From DASUUI01 sp964577965 (lineage in GTDB: Bacteria; Gemmatimonadota; Gemmatimonadetes; Gemmatimonadales; Gemmatimonadaceae), in the NCBI GenBank assembly GCA_964577965.1, contig CAZOAT010000001.1:1-64000 (forward strand): a DNA stretch of 64,000 nucleotides, in the 5' to 3' direction. Positions 1-7,811 of this stretch are shown here, piece by piece (position 1 is the first letter of the stretch; every line of letters begins with the position of its first letter). The notes beneath the pieces are model-generated. The model did not search any database. It was not told the DNA's origin and saw nothing but the letters and a program-made list of their open reading frames with translations. Made by a program: the position numbers and the translations under genes.

Positions 1-309
1 CTTCGGCGGTGCCGGTGCCTCGATGCGGGGCACAGGTGGGGTGGGCGCCGGGGGCGGGGCCTTGGGCTGCGCCTTCGGCGGCTCCGGCTTCGGCGGCTCC
101 GGCTTCGGCGGCTCGGGCTTCGGTTCCTCCGGCTTGACCTCGACGAATTTGAGGTTCTCCTGCGTTGGCTTCGGCGCTTCAGCGATCCGCGCGTTAGCGG
201 TTGCGTAAACAGCAAATATGATTATCGCCGTGTGTGCCACGACGCTGATTACGGTTCCGCCGACCGTGCGTTTCCGCCTTGGCTTCGATTCGAGTAGTGT
301 GTTGAACAT
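1..309 (-). CDS. Energy transducer TonB-like protein, N-terminal part (cut by window edge)
   Basis: The 103 visible residues begin with a basic cytoplasmic stretch (SKPRRKRTVGG), then one hydrophobic membrane anchor (about residues 19-38, ISVVAHTAIIIFAVYATANA). A proline-rich spacer follows with repeated PKPEPPKPEP units and a PPPAPTPP run. This is the standard N-terminal plan of TonB, which spans the periplasm to energise outer-membrane receptors with ExbB/ExbD. The C-terminal TonB domain lies outside the window. The ATG is preceded by GAGGAG four bases upstream, which supports this start. The proline repeat alone is low complexity, so the call rests on anchor plus spacer. Another periplasm-spanning protein with the same layout is possible. 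Confidence 0.7.
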   Translation of the reverse strand, partial: MFNTLLESKPRRKRTVGGTVISVVAHTAIIIFAVYATANARIAEAPKPTQENLKFVEVKPEEPKPEPPKPEPPKPEPPKAQPKAPPPAPTPPVPRIEAPAPPK

Positions 310-517
310 TGGCTCCTCGGTGCGGTCGGTTCGAACTCCTTCCCTGTGTTAGAGCAGGGCCGGTGCCAGGTCGTTAAGGCTATACTGGCTGTTCCGCCGC
401 GCCGTTCCGTGCGGTAGAATCTCCCGGTCTCACGCGCTCGTGCTTTCGCCGGCACAGTGGCACGCTGTTTGGCGCCCCGGCGAACTGCGCGCACATATCC
501 ACAATCGCCCCCTCACC

Positions 518-2188
518 ATGTCGCTTCCCTACAGGCTTCGCGTGCTGTTCGTCGTCCTTGCAGCGGCCGCTGCAGCGCCTCTCGCCACGGTCGTGCTGCC
601 TTCCGGACCCACCGCCACGCTGCACGCGCAGGAAACCACCCAGGAAGGCGCTCTGCCGGTTGTACGCGAGGAGTTGCGCGACACCGCTCCGATTCCGATC
701 GAGGGCCAGCAACCGGAAGCCGCCACTGAGCCTGCGGTGGGCTTCATGGCCACTCTCGACCGGTATGCGGGTGTAATGAACTCGTGGATCGGCGCGTTCT
801 TCTTCTACGACCTGATATTCTGGGACGACACCGTCAGGCTGCCCTTCGTCGTACTGTGGCTCGTCATCGCCGCGATCTTCCTGACGTTCAGGATGGGGTT
901 CATCAACGTTCGAGCGTTCCGGCACGCGATACAGGTCACCAGGGGGCAGTACACCGACCCGCGTGAGAAGGGTGAGGTGTCACACTTCCAGGCACTCAGC
1001 GCTGCACTGTCGGCGACGGTGGGACTGGGCAACATCGCGGGCGTAGCGATCGCCGTGAGCATCGGCGGCCCTGGTGCGACATTCTGGATGATCCTCGCAG
1101 GACTCCTCGGCATGAGTACCAAGTTCACCGAGTGCACGCTGGGCCAGCAGTACAGAGAAGTTCGACCTGACGGGCGTCTCATGGGCGGCGCGATGTTCTA
1201 TCTGTCGAAGGGGCTTGCCGAGAAAAACCTTCCGCGACTCGGCAAGTTCCTCGCGATCTTCTTCTGTATCCTGTGCGTCGGCGGGTCTTTCGGTGGCGGG
1301 AACGCTTTTCAGGTGAACCAGTCGCTGAATGCCGTGCAGGAGACGATTCCCTTCTTCGGCGGCCGGCAGTGGCTGTACGGCCTGATCATGGCGTTCTTCG
1401 TCGGCATCGTCATCATCGGCGGGATCCGCCGCATCGCCGAAGTCGCGTCGAAGATCGTGCCGTTGATGGTCGGCGTATACGTCCTCGCGGCAATCGTCAT
1501 CCTGTTCGACAACTTCACGCTGATCCCCGCAGCGTTCGGCCTGATCTTCTCCAGCGCGTTTCAGCCAGATGCAGCTTATGGCGGGTTCATCGGTGCACTC
1601 GTGGTCGGATTCCAGCGCGCAGCGTTCTCCAACGAGGCAGGCGCCGGATCGGCCGCGATTGCCCACTCGGCGGCGAAGACCGAGTACCCGGTGCGTGAAG
1701 GCATCGTCGCTCTGCTCGAGCCGTTCATCGACACCGTCGTCGTCTGTACCATGACCGCGCTGGTGATCGTGATAACCGGCGCCTACAACAATCCGGCCTA
1801 CGCCGACATCATCGCGAGTCGCGCCGGCGCGGCGCTGACCTCACGCGCGATGGGCGAGCACCTCACCTGGTTCCCGTACATCCTGTCCGCGGCCGTACTG
1901 CTGTTCGCCTACTCGACCATGATCTCGTGGTCGTACTACGGTGAGCGGTGCTGGGCTTACATGTTCGGCGACGCCACCTCGCAGATCTACCGCGTCCTGT
2001 TCGTGATCTTCGTCTTCCTCGGTTCGGTCATTACATCGGTCCAGGTGCTGGAGTTCGGCGACCTGATGATCCTCGGCATGGCCATCCCGAACCTGCTCGG
2101 CGTGTACATCCTGCACGGCAAGGTCAAAGCGGAGCTGGATCAGTATTGGGGCAGGTATAAGGCGGGCGAGCTGACGAGATACAAGTAA
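518..2188 (+). CDS. Alanine or glycine:cation symporter, AGCS family
   Basis: This 556-residue inner-membrane protein imports alanine or glycine with Na+ (AGCS family). The family signature is clear around residues 165-195: ATVGLGNIAGVAIAV, then GGPGATFWM. Multiple hydrophobic segments follow to the C-terminus, with FSNEAGAGSAAIAHSAAK also typical of the family. The N-terminus is longer than usual: a signal-like hydrophobic stretch and about 45 acidic/proline-rich residues precede the core. The ATG at 518 was chosen because it opens that hydrophobic segment; an in-frame upstream ATG at 440 would add 26 unremarkable residues. The last base of the TAA stop is the first base of a long inverted repeat, which may act as its terminator. 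Confidence 0.9.
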   Translation: MSLPYRLRVLFVVLAAAAAAPLATVVLPSGPTATLHAQETTQEGALPVVREELRDTAPIPIEGQQPEAATEPAVGFMATLDRYAGVMNSWIGAFFFYDLIFWDDTVRLPFVVLWLVIAAIFLTFRMGFINVRAFRHAIQVTRGQYTDPREKGEVSHFQALSAALSATVGLGNIAGVAIAVSIGGPGATFWMILAGLLGMSTKFTECTLGQQYREVRPDGRLMGGAMFYLSKGLAEKNLPRLGKFLAIFFCILCVGGSFGGGNAFQVNQSLNAVQETIPFFGGRQWLYGLIMAFFVGIVIIGGIRRIAEVASKIVPLMVGVYVLAAIVILFDNFTLIPAAFGLIFSSAFQPDAAYGGFIGALVVGFQRAAFSNEAGAGSAAIAHSAAKTEYPVREGIVALLEPFIDTVVVCTMTALVIVITGAYNNPAYADIIASRAGAALTSRAMGEHLTWFPYILSAAVLLFAYSTMISWSYYGERCWAYMFGDATSQIYRVLFVIFVFLGSVITSVQVLEFGDLMILGMAIPNLLGVYILHGKVKAELDQYWGRYKAGELTRYK

Positions 2189-2273
2189 GGAACAACGGGG
2201 TCAGAGTCGTTGATCGGCGAAAGGGGTACTATCCCTCTGATTCAGGATCAACGACTCTGACCCCGTTGTTCCT
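2188..2273. repeat. REP-like inverted repeat: two perfect 28-bp arms around a 30-nt spacer
   Basis: The left arm is 2188-2215 and the right arm 2246-2273; they are exact reverse complements. The core on the minus strand reads CGGGGTCAGAGTCGTTGA. The left arm begins at the last base of the symporter stop, and the right arm contains the stop codon of the neighbouring transposase. Transcribed, the pair would form a very stable hairpin between two convergent genes. Paired palindromic repeats next to a Y1 transposase are the usual setting of RAYT/REP elements. Confidence 0.9.
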
Positions 2274-2970
2274 GCCGAAACGCCTTGCTGCGCCGATCGC
2301 CACCGTGAGGCAAGCGCATCATCCGACGTCGCAACGCGTCTTCAGTCTCCGGGCGACACGGCGGATGACCAAGCGCGGCTCCCCTGTTCGTGGCGCACCG
2401 GATGGCATCGAGCGTTTTCTGCTCGAGATGCCTTTCGAACAGCGCCCGATACGCCTCCTTCCGCGCAGCCGGGTCGGAGTGGAGCGCCTCATAGATCGGA
2501 TGCGGCGTGATGAGGTCATCCGGCTCGCCATACGCGTTGTGCCTATGGCTGGACCAGCGATACTGGCCGGGCTGCTCCACCATCTGCGCACGCACAGGAT
2601 TGAGCTCGATGTACCGGCTGCAGGCCAGCAGATACTGATCGGAGTCGACGAGGGTTGACCTGTATCGCCCCTCCCACAGCGTACCGGTGCGCCGATACCG
2701 CGCGTTCACATGGCGGACGAACGCACGGCCGATAGCCTGCATCATGCGCGCGGGGCCGCGTCCATCGCCGGGCGTAAGCAGGAGATGAACGTGATTGGTC
2801 ATCAGCACGTAGGCGTGGATCGCGCATCCAAAGCGCTGACTGGCCTCCAGTAGCACCTCGCCATAGCGCTTGTAATCGTCTGCGGTGAAGAAGGTGGCCG
2901 ACCGATTATTGCCCCGCTGGATGAGATGCAGGGGAGCTCCGGGCACTACCAGTCGTGGCAATCGGGCCAT
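2248..2970 (-). CDS. REP-associated tyrosine transposase (RAYT, Y1_Tnp / IS200-like family)
   Basis: This 240-residue protein shows the Y1 transposase plan: MARLPRLVVPGAPLHLIQRGN at the N-terminus, the metal-binding HUH-type motif in YVLMTNHVHLLLTP (about residues 65-78), and a catalytic-helix region with YIELNPVRAQMV. RAYTs are single-strand transposases that move or maintain REP palindromes; they usually lack the mobility of full insertion sequences. The start at 2970 was chosen because MARLPR is the conserved beginning; upstream in-frame codons look non-coding. The C-terminal residues (EQRGQSR) and stop are encoded inside the flanking repeat, so gene and repeat are physically fused. The reading frame is intact, so the protein could be active. 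Confidence 0.9.
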   Translation of the reverse strand: MARLPRLVVPGAPLHLIQRGNNRSATFFTADDYKRYGEVLLEASQRFGCAIHAYVLMTNHVHLLLTPGDGRGPARMMQAIGRAFVRHVNARYRRTGTLWEGRYRSTLVDSDQYLLACSRYIELNPVRAQMVEQPGQYRWSSHRHNAYGEPDDLITPHPIYEALHSDPAARKEAYRALFERHLEQKTLDAIRCATNRGAALGHPPCRPETEDALRRRMMRLPHGGDRRSKAFRQEQRGQSR

Positions 2971-3138
2971 AGGCGCTTTCTCCCCGAGTGCATTGTGCTG
3001 CGCGTGCGAGCGTGAGAGGGGCGTCGTCGGGACTGCGGTGAGTCCCGACTCTCCAATCTGCGCCAAGAGTGGGATTGAGACTGCGTCAGATCTCTACTGC
3101 GGTGGTCGTTCGATTGCGCACCGGGGGCGGTCACCGGT

Positions 3139-3156
3139 TCAACGACTCTGACCCCG
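3139..3156. repeat. Third copy of the RAYT-associated repeat core (18 bp)
   Basis: TCAACGACTCTGACCCCG here matches positions 2248-2265 exactly and in the same orientation. The transposase gene is thus bracketed by repeat cores at both ends: the hairpin at its 3' side and this single copy about 170 bases beyond its start codon. This fits a RAYT element with its terminal REP sequences. Confidence 0.85.
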
Positions 3157-3157
3157 G

Positions 3158-3180
3158 CTCGGCGGAACTACGCCGCCGAG
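3158..3180 (-). terminator. Short GC hairpin at the end of rpmA
   Basis: CTCGGCGG (3158-3165) and CCGCCGAG (3173-3180) form an 8-bp stem with a 7-nt loop that contains the rpmA stop codon. There is no downstream T run in the transcript direction, so it is at best a weak or non-canonical terminator. Confidence 0.3.
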
Positions 3181-3443
3181 GCGCCCTCTCCCTCGGGGTA
3201 CACGCTCACCTTGTACCGCTTCTTGTTCTTGTGCTCGAACTTCACGACACCGTCAACCAGGGCGAAGATGGTGAAGTCGGTGCCAAGCCCGACATTGCGG
3301 CCCGGGTGCCACTTCGTGCCCGTCTGGCGTACGATGATGTTCCCGGCACGCACGCGCTCGCCGCCGAACTTCTTGATCCCGCGGTACTGCGGATTGCTGT
3401 CGCGCCCGTTGCGCGAGGATCCTACGCCTTTCTTATGAGCCAT
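3168..3443 (-). CDS. rpmA: 50S ribosomal protein L27
   Basis: This 91-residue protein starts MAHKKGVGSSRNGRDSNP, the invariant bacterial L27 N-terminus that reaches toward the peptidyl-transferase centre. The rest (RNVGLGTDFTIFALVDGVVKF and a basic C-terminus) also matches the family. There is no N-terminal extension of the Firmicutes type that needs cleavage by a dedicated protease. It follows rplU by 4 bases, the conserved L21-L27 gene pair, and will be co-transcribed with it. Confidence 0.98.
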   Translation of the reverse strand: MAHKKGVGSSRNGRDSNPQYRGIKKFGGERVRAGNIIVRQTGTKWHPGRNVGLGTDFTIFALVDGVVKFEHKNKKRYKVSVYPEGEGASAA

Positions 3444-3447
3444 GACG

Positions 3448-3762
3448 CTATCCCAGCTTTATGTCGTTGATCCGGACTTCAGTGAATCCCTGCCTGTGTC
3501 CCTGCTTGCGGGCGTAGTTCTTCCGCCGCTTGAACTTGAACACGACGATCTTCTCACCTCGCCCGTGCTTGACGATCTCGCCGGTGACGCTCGCGCCGCT
3601 GAGCGTAGGCACTCCGACCTCGACCCGGTCGCCGTCCGCGCCAAGCACCACCTCACTGAAGGTGACCTTCGCGCCCGGCTCTCCCACGAGCGAGGGGATC
3701 CTTATTGTCTTGCCGGGCTCGGCACGGTACTGCTTGCCGCCGGTCTTTATGATTGCGTACAT
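3448..3762 (-). CDS. rplU: 50S ribosomal protein L21
   Basis: This 104-residue protein begins MYAIIKTGGKQYRAEPGKTI, the conserved L21 start, and ends with the basic FKRRKNYARKQGHRQGFTEVRI block that binds 23S rRNA. The ATG at 3762 was preferred over an upstream in-frame ATG because it matches the family N-terminus exactly. First gene of the rplU-rpmA pair; a good sigma70-like promoter lies about 65-95 bases upstream. Confidence 0.98.
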   Translation of the reverse strand: MYAIIKTGGKQYRAEPGKTIRIPSLVGEPGAKVTFSEVVLGADGDRVEVGVPTLSGASVTGEIVKHGRGEKIVVFKFKRRKNYARKQGHRQGFTEVRINDIKLG

Positions 3763-3826
3763 GACTGACTGAAGCGTTAGCGACAAGCGGCTGGCGGAAA
3801 GCAACCGCGGTATACCACAGTCTAGA

Positions 3827-3856
3827 AGGATAATAAAGACTGGCGACCTATGTCAA
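3827..3856 (-). promoter_or_regulatory. Probable sigma70-type promoter for rplU-rpmA
   Basis: On the minus strand a perfect TTGACA (3856-3851) is followed by AT-rich sequence with two possible -10 boxes: TATTAT after 15 nt (3835-3830) or TATCCT after 18 nt (3832-3827). The AT-rich patch stands out in this GC-rich DNA and points at the ribosomal protein genes. Confidence 0.6.
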
Positions 3857-3897
3857 TGTACCGCCTGCACTTCCGCCACTTCCACCGCCGTGGCTTT

Positions 3898-3923
3898 CCG
3901 CTGATCGCCAGCCGCTGATCGCA
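3898..3923. repeat. Two copies of a dispersed intergenic motif (CCGCTGATCGC)
   Basis: CCGCTGATCGCCA at 3898-3910 and CCGCTGATCGCA at 3912-3923 sit in direct repeat just before the end of the RNase G/E gene. Related copies occur at 9686-9698 and, inverted, at 27177-27189, always at gene ends. Confidence 0.6.
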
Positions 3924-3930
3924 GACCCGC

Positions 3931-5508
3931 CTACGCGACGGCGTACTCATCCGTCACATCGCGCCCCTGCGACTTCATGACCAGCTTGAACTCGTCCGGC
4001 CGAAGCAGCGGATCGTCCCTGAGCTCGATGTTGAACCTCGCGCCCTTGGTGAGCTTCTTCGTGAGGTCCTTCTCCTGCTCGAGCACGTACATCGCCACGT
4101 CGGGGTGGAGCTTCACGACCAGGTGCTCCTTCTTCCCTTCCACGATCATCCGGCGGACTGATCGCTCCATCCTGCGGATGATCGTCTCCGGGGTGAAAAC
4201 GCGCCCGGTTCCGTCACACGTCGGACAAGGCGCGGTCATGCTCTGCCAGTGACTCTGGCGAACACGCTGCCTGGTCATCTCCACCAGGCCGAGATCGCTG
4301 ACGGCGAACGCCTTGGTGCGCGCCCTGTCGCGCGACAGGTGCATGCGCAGCTCCTGCAGCACCCGGTCGCGGTTCTGCTTCGACTCCATGTCGATGAAGT
4401 CGCACACAATGATTCCGCCGACGTCCCTCAGACGCACCTGGCGGGCGACCTCGCGCGCAGCCTCTACATTCGTCTTGAGGATCGTCTTCTCCGGATCCTT
4501 CTTGCCCGTGTACCGGCCGGAGTTCACATCGACCGAGACGAGCGCTTCGGTCGGCTCGATGACGATGTAACCGCCGGAGGGCAGCTCGCACCGGCGCTTG
4601 AAGATGTCGCGGATCTCCCGCTCAATCCCCGCCCCGTCGAACAACGGCTGCTGCGCCTCATGGTGCTTCACGCGCGGGATCAGATCCGGGGCGATCGCCT
4701 GCAGGTACTCCGTGACCTCGTTGTACAGCATCTTCGAGTCCACGGTGAGGCTGTCCACGTTGGCACTGAAAAGGTCACGGATCAGCGCCCGCGTCAGTCC
4801 GGATTCCCTGTGCACGAGCGCCGGTGCGCGGACGAAGTGCGTCTTGCGCTTGATCTTCTTCCATTGTGAGATCAGAGAGTCGAGCTCGCGCTTCAGCATC
4901 TCAGCGGTGACGTCCTCACTTACCGTGCGCACGATCACGCCGCCAGACTTCTCGGGCATCATCTCCTTCACCTGCTCACGCAGCCGCTGGCGCTCGGCGC
5001 TGGAACCGATCTTCCGGCTCACACCGACCCGGGATGCGGCCGGCAGATAGACGAGGAAGCGGCCTGCTATGGAGATCTGCGCGGTAACCCGGGGACCCTT
5101 CGTGGAGATCGGCTCCTTGGAGACCTGGACGACGATGTCCTGGCCTCGCTTGAGCAGATCCTGGATCGGAGGCGCCTTCCCGCGACCGTTACCGTTGCCG
5201 TTGCGCCCTGCCGGTTTCTGGCCGTTGCCTTCGGGCTCGGCGTCATCGGCCTCTTCCTCGTCTTCGTCGTCCTCCACGTCGTCCTCGGAGATATCCGACG
5301 CGTGAAGAAAGGCACTCTTCTCGGTGCCGATGTCGACAAAGGCGGCCTGGATGCCGGGGAGCACTGCTTCGACCCGGCCAAGGTAGATGTCGCCGACCAT
5401 GCGGCGCTGTTCGGGACGATCGACCAGCAGCTCTACGAGCTTGTCGTCCTCGAGGATCGCGACCCGCGTCTCGCGCGGGGTCGCGTTGATCAGGATTTCA
5501 CGCTTCAT
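3931..5508 (-). CDS. rng: Ribonuclease E/G family endoribonuclease
   Basis: This 525-residue protein starts MKREILINATPRETRVAIL, typical of RNase G. It has an S1 RNA-binding domain (about 35-150), the DNase I-like catalytic core with VSVDVNSG and VGGIIVCDFIDM supplying the two metal-binding aspartates, and a Zn-link CPTCDGTGRV near residue 425. These enzymes process rRNA and start mRNA decay. Unusually, the S1 domain is interrupted at about residues 72-112 by a very acidic run (EDDVEDDEDEEEADDAEPEG) followed by a GN-rich linker. There is no long C-terminal degradosome scaffold, so RNase G-like is the better name. The start at 5508 was chosen by family N-terminus; the frame stays open upstream but looks non-coding. 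Confidence 0.95.
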   Translation of the reverse strand: MKREILINATPRETRVAILEDDKLVELLVDRPEQRRMVGDIYLGRVEAVLPGIQAAFVDIGTEKSAFLHASDISEDDVEDDEDEEEADDAEPEGNGQKPAGRNGNGNGRGKAPPIQDLLKRGQDIVVQVSKEPISTKGPRVTAQISIAGRFLVYLPAASRVGVSRKIGSSAERQRLREQVKEMMPEKSGGVIVRTVSEDVTAEMLKRELDSLISQWKKIKRKTHFVRAPALVHRESGLTRALIRDLFSANVDSLTVDSKMLYNEVTEYLQAIAPDLIPRVKHHEAQQPLFDGAGIEREIRDIFKRRCELPSGGYIVIEPTEALVSVDVNSGRYTGKKDPEKTILKTNVEAAREVARQVRLRDVGGIIVCDFIDMESKQNRDRVLQELRMHLSRDRARTKAFAVSDLGLVEMTRQRVRQSHWQSMTAPCPTCDGTGRVFTPETIIRRMERSVRRMIVEGKKEHLVVKLHPDVAMYVLEQEKDLTKKLTKGARFNIELRDDPLLRPDEFKLVMKSQGRDVTDEYAVA

Positions 5509-5890
5509 CGTCAACCGGGCGCCATTCCCGGGCGGCGACTCGACGCCCCGGATGGATCCGGTATTCGGATTGTTTATTCGGGCGGCGCCAGTCGCGACCG
5601 TCGCTCGCCACGCAGTCATTGGCCCGTCTGCGCTCGCCTGATCGTCCACGTTCCTCCCGCGGGCCGGATTCGGCCCGTGACAGTCGGGCGGTGCGTGCGA
5701 TCACCGGACACATCTCCGGTAGTACTTGCGCCACGGAACGCAGCCTGGAGCACTCCTTCAGGAGCGCTGAAGGCCGCGGGTTGCTACATGGGGTCCTGCC
5801 TCGAGTCGCGTGACAGAGCCCCGGGAAATCGCTTGTGAAGCTGCCCTGAAGATGTGGAGCCAGCCGCCTTTCCGCAACAGCGGCAACGAC
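5509..5890. other. Intergenic region between RNase G/E and a membrane methyltransferase gene
   Basis: No convincing gene was found in these 382 bases; open frames here have no recognisable features. A compact hairpin lies at 5660-5677 (CGGGCCG, loop GATT, CGGCCCG). The region should hold the rng leader and promoter, since rng starts at its left edge, but no clear -35/-10 pair was seen. Confidence 0.5.
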
Positions 5891-6439
5891 TTACATGCCG
5901 AGTGCTCCACGAAATGCAAGCCAGCCCATCACCAGCAGATACGTGATTCCCGCCTTCCACTCCTCATGCTTCATGTACAGCGACCAGCTGAATCGACCCG
6001 GCTCAACTTCCCCCTGGCGCCACGGAGTGCCTCTCGGAATGAACGCCGGAACGTTTGCGGCATACGCATCGTACTGCTCCCCGAAACGCTCGCTGATGTG
6101 GCGCCGCTCCCGCTCGATGTTGGGGGCGTAGACCAGAACAAAGAAGGCAATGACGAGCAGCAGCAGAGCCCAGTGGACGGCGATGGCGAACCCGGCTGCG
6201 ATCAGGAAGCTGCCGAAGTACAGCGGATTGCGCGTGTGCGCGTACGGACCGGTGGTAGCGAGCCGGTCGTCCTTCATGATGTGCCCCGCTGCCCAGGCGC
6301 GGACAAGTACGCCCACGAATGCGATCGCCCCGCCGGTCATGAGCCCGAGTGGTCCCGGCCGGGCAAAGACCAGATAGGCGGCACCCAGCAGAAAGCCGAG
6401 CGGCAGACGCAGCCGCCGCGCGATATCGAGGTAGGTCAG
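5891..6439 (-). CDS. Isoprenylcysteine carboxyl methyltransferase-like integral membrane protein
   Basis: About 182 residues with four to five hydrophobic segments. The ICMT/PEMT-type core is visible: GPYAHTRNPLYFGSFLIAAGF (SAM-binding RNPLY motif), then ERERRHISERFGEQYDAYAANVPAFIP. Such proteins methylate lipids or prenylated cysteines in membranes; the bacterial substrate cannot be read from sequence. The start is uncertain: no ATG or GTG lies between the end of the acyl-CoA dehydrogenase gene and the conserved region. A CTG at 6439 overlaps that gene's TGA (CTGA) and is my best guess, implying translational coupling. A later internal start would remove the first membrane helix. Confidence 0.75.
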   Translation of the reverse strand: MTYLDIARRLRLPLGFLLGAAYLVFARPGPLGLMTGGAIAFVGVLVRAWAAGHIMKDDRLATTGPYAHTRNPLYFGSFLIAAGFAIAVHWALLLLVIAFFVLVYAPNIERERRHISERFGEQYDAYAANVPAFIPRGTPWRQGEVEPGRFSWSLYMKHEEWKAGITYLLVMGWLAFRGALGM

Positions 6440-7653
6440 TCTGCAAGCTCCCGGAGCACGCTGCGCGCGATCACCATCCGCTGAATCTCGGACGTACCTT
6501 CGCCGATCTCGCAGATCTTGGCGTCGCGCATCATGCGCTCGACCGGGTAATCCTTCGTATAACCGTATCCGCCGTGGACCTGAACGGCCTCGATGGTGGT
6601 GCGCATCGCCAGTTCGGAACAATACAGCTTGGCGATGGCTGCCTCCTTCGTAAACGGCTCGCCATTCTGCGCGAGCCACGCGGCGTGATACACCAGATGC
6701 CTGCCGCATTCGATCTCGGTGGCCATGTCTGCAAGCTTGAACTGCACGCCCTGGAACGCGGCGATCGCCTGCCCGAACTGCCTGCGCTGCGAGGCATACC
6801 TCACCGCCTCCTCGTACGCGCCTTCCGCGATGCCGAGCGATAGCGCGGCCATTCCGACCCGGCCGCTGTCCAGCGTCCGCATGAAGTTCGCGAACCCCTC
6901 CCCCTCTGCGCCGAGGAGGTTCTCCGCGGGAACCTCCACATCCTCCATGATCAGCTCGCGCGTGTCGGACGCACGCCAGCCGAGCTTGTCCTCCTTCTTC
7001 CCGGCCCGGAGTCCGGCCATGTCGGGAAGGGATGGCTCATGGCCGATCGGGAGGTCGCGCACCTTGTCCAGATCGCAGGTGTGCTTGGTGAGGACGAACG
7101 AGCTGATTCCCTGCTTCCCTTGCGCCGGATCGGTGACCGCCGTGACCACGAAGATTTCCCCGACGCCGGCGTGGGTGATGAAGATCTTGCTCCCGTTGAG
7201 CACGTATCCGCCGTTCTTCCTGACGGCTGTCGTCCTTGTCGCAGCCGCATCGCTTCCGGCTGCTGGCTCGGTGAGGCCGAAGCCGGCGAGCACCCTGCCG
7301 CTCGCGAGAAGCGGCACGTACCGCTCGCGTTGCTCCCGCGTTCCGAAGCGCACGATCGGTGACGTGCCCAGGGTCGTATGCGCCGAAATGGTTATCGCGT
7401 GCGCCGCATCCACTTTGGCCATCTCGTGGATCACGATCATGTAGCTGACAAGATCCAGCCCTGAACCGCCAAGCTCTTCCGGCCAGGGAATGCCGAAGAG
7501 CCCCAGCTCGGCCATCCGGCTGACGTTCTCCCAGGGGAACTCGCCTGCCGCGTCGTATCGCGCAGCCGTCGGCGCTATTTCGGTGCGGGCAAACTCGCGC
7601 ACCATGTTGCGGACCGCGAGCTGCTGGTCGCCGAAGTACAGGGAATCGTGCAT
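6436..7653 (-). CDS. Acyl-CoA dehydrogenase
   Basis: This 405-residue FAD flavoenzyme oxidises acyl-CoA to trans-2-enoyl-CoA and passes electrons to ETF. Family marks are FGLTEPAAGSDAAATRT (FAD/substrate loop, about 130-145), RRQFGQAIAAFQGVQFKLADMA, and the C-terminal IEAVQVHGGYGYTKDYPVERMMRDAKI block followed by EGTSEIQR, which places the catalytic glutamate as in short-chain or branched-chain dehydrogenases. Substrate chain length cannot be read directly; the isovaleryl/short-chain group is plausible given the branched-chain degradation genes at 11.6-16 kb. Divergent from the multicopper oxidase across 158 bases. Confidence 0.95.
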   Translation of the reverse strand: MHDSLYFGDQQLAVRNMVREFARTEIAPTAARYDAAGEFPWENVSRMAELGLFGIPWPEELGGSGLDLVSYMIVIHEMAKVDAAHAITISAHTTLGTSPIVRFGTREQRERYVPLLASGRVLAGFGLTEPAAGSDAAATRTTAVRKNGGYVLNGSKIFITHAGVGEIFVVTAVTDPAQGKQGISSFVLTKHTCDLDKVRDLPIGHEPSLPDMAGLRAGKKEDKLGWRASDTRELIMEDVEVPAENLLGAEGEGFANFMRTLDSGRVGMAALSLGIAEGAYEEAVRYASQRRQFGQAIAAFQGVQFKLADMATEIECGRHLVYHAAWLAQNGEPFTKEAAIAKLYCSELAMRTTIEAVQVHGGYGYTKDYPVERMMRDAKICEIGEGTSEIQRMVIARSVLRELAD

Positions 7654-7691
7654 CGCCGTGAATTGTAACCGCGGTCAGCCACTGGCGACCA

Positions 7692-7721
7692 GCGACCAGT
7701 GACCAGGCGACCAGTGACCAG
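7692..7721. repeat. 15-bp perfect tandem duplication
   Basis: GCGACCAGTGACCAG occurs at 7692-7706 and again immediately at 7707-7721. Partial copies flank it (ACTGGCGACCAGCGACC from 7681, ACCAGCGACTGGCGG after), giving a partly palindromic block in the divergent intergenic region. Confidence 0.8.
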
Positions 7722-7811
7722 CGACTGGCGGAATCGGAAAACGACATTGATGTCCGCGTTTGACTTTCTGGCCGCAGTCAGCATCTTCGGACACCTCAAA
7801 TCCCGGAACCC

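Noticed and set aside
23..208. Glycine-rich plus-strand frame (GFGGSGFGGSGFGG)
   Set aside because: It is the reverse of the proline-rich PKPEPP spacer of the TonB-like protein, which has the better start and anchor.
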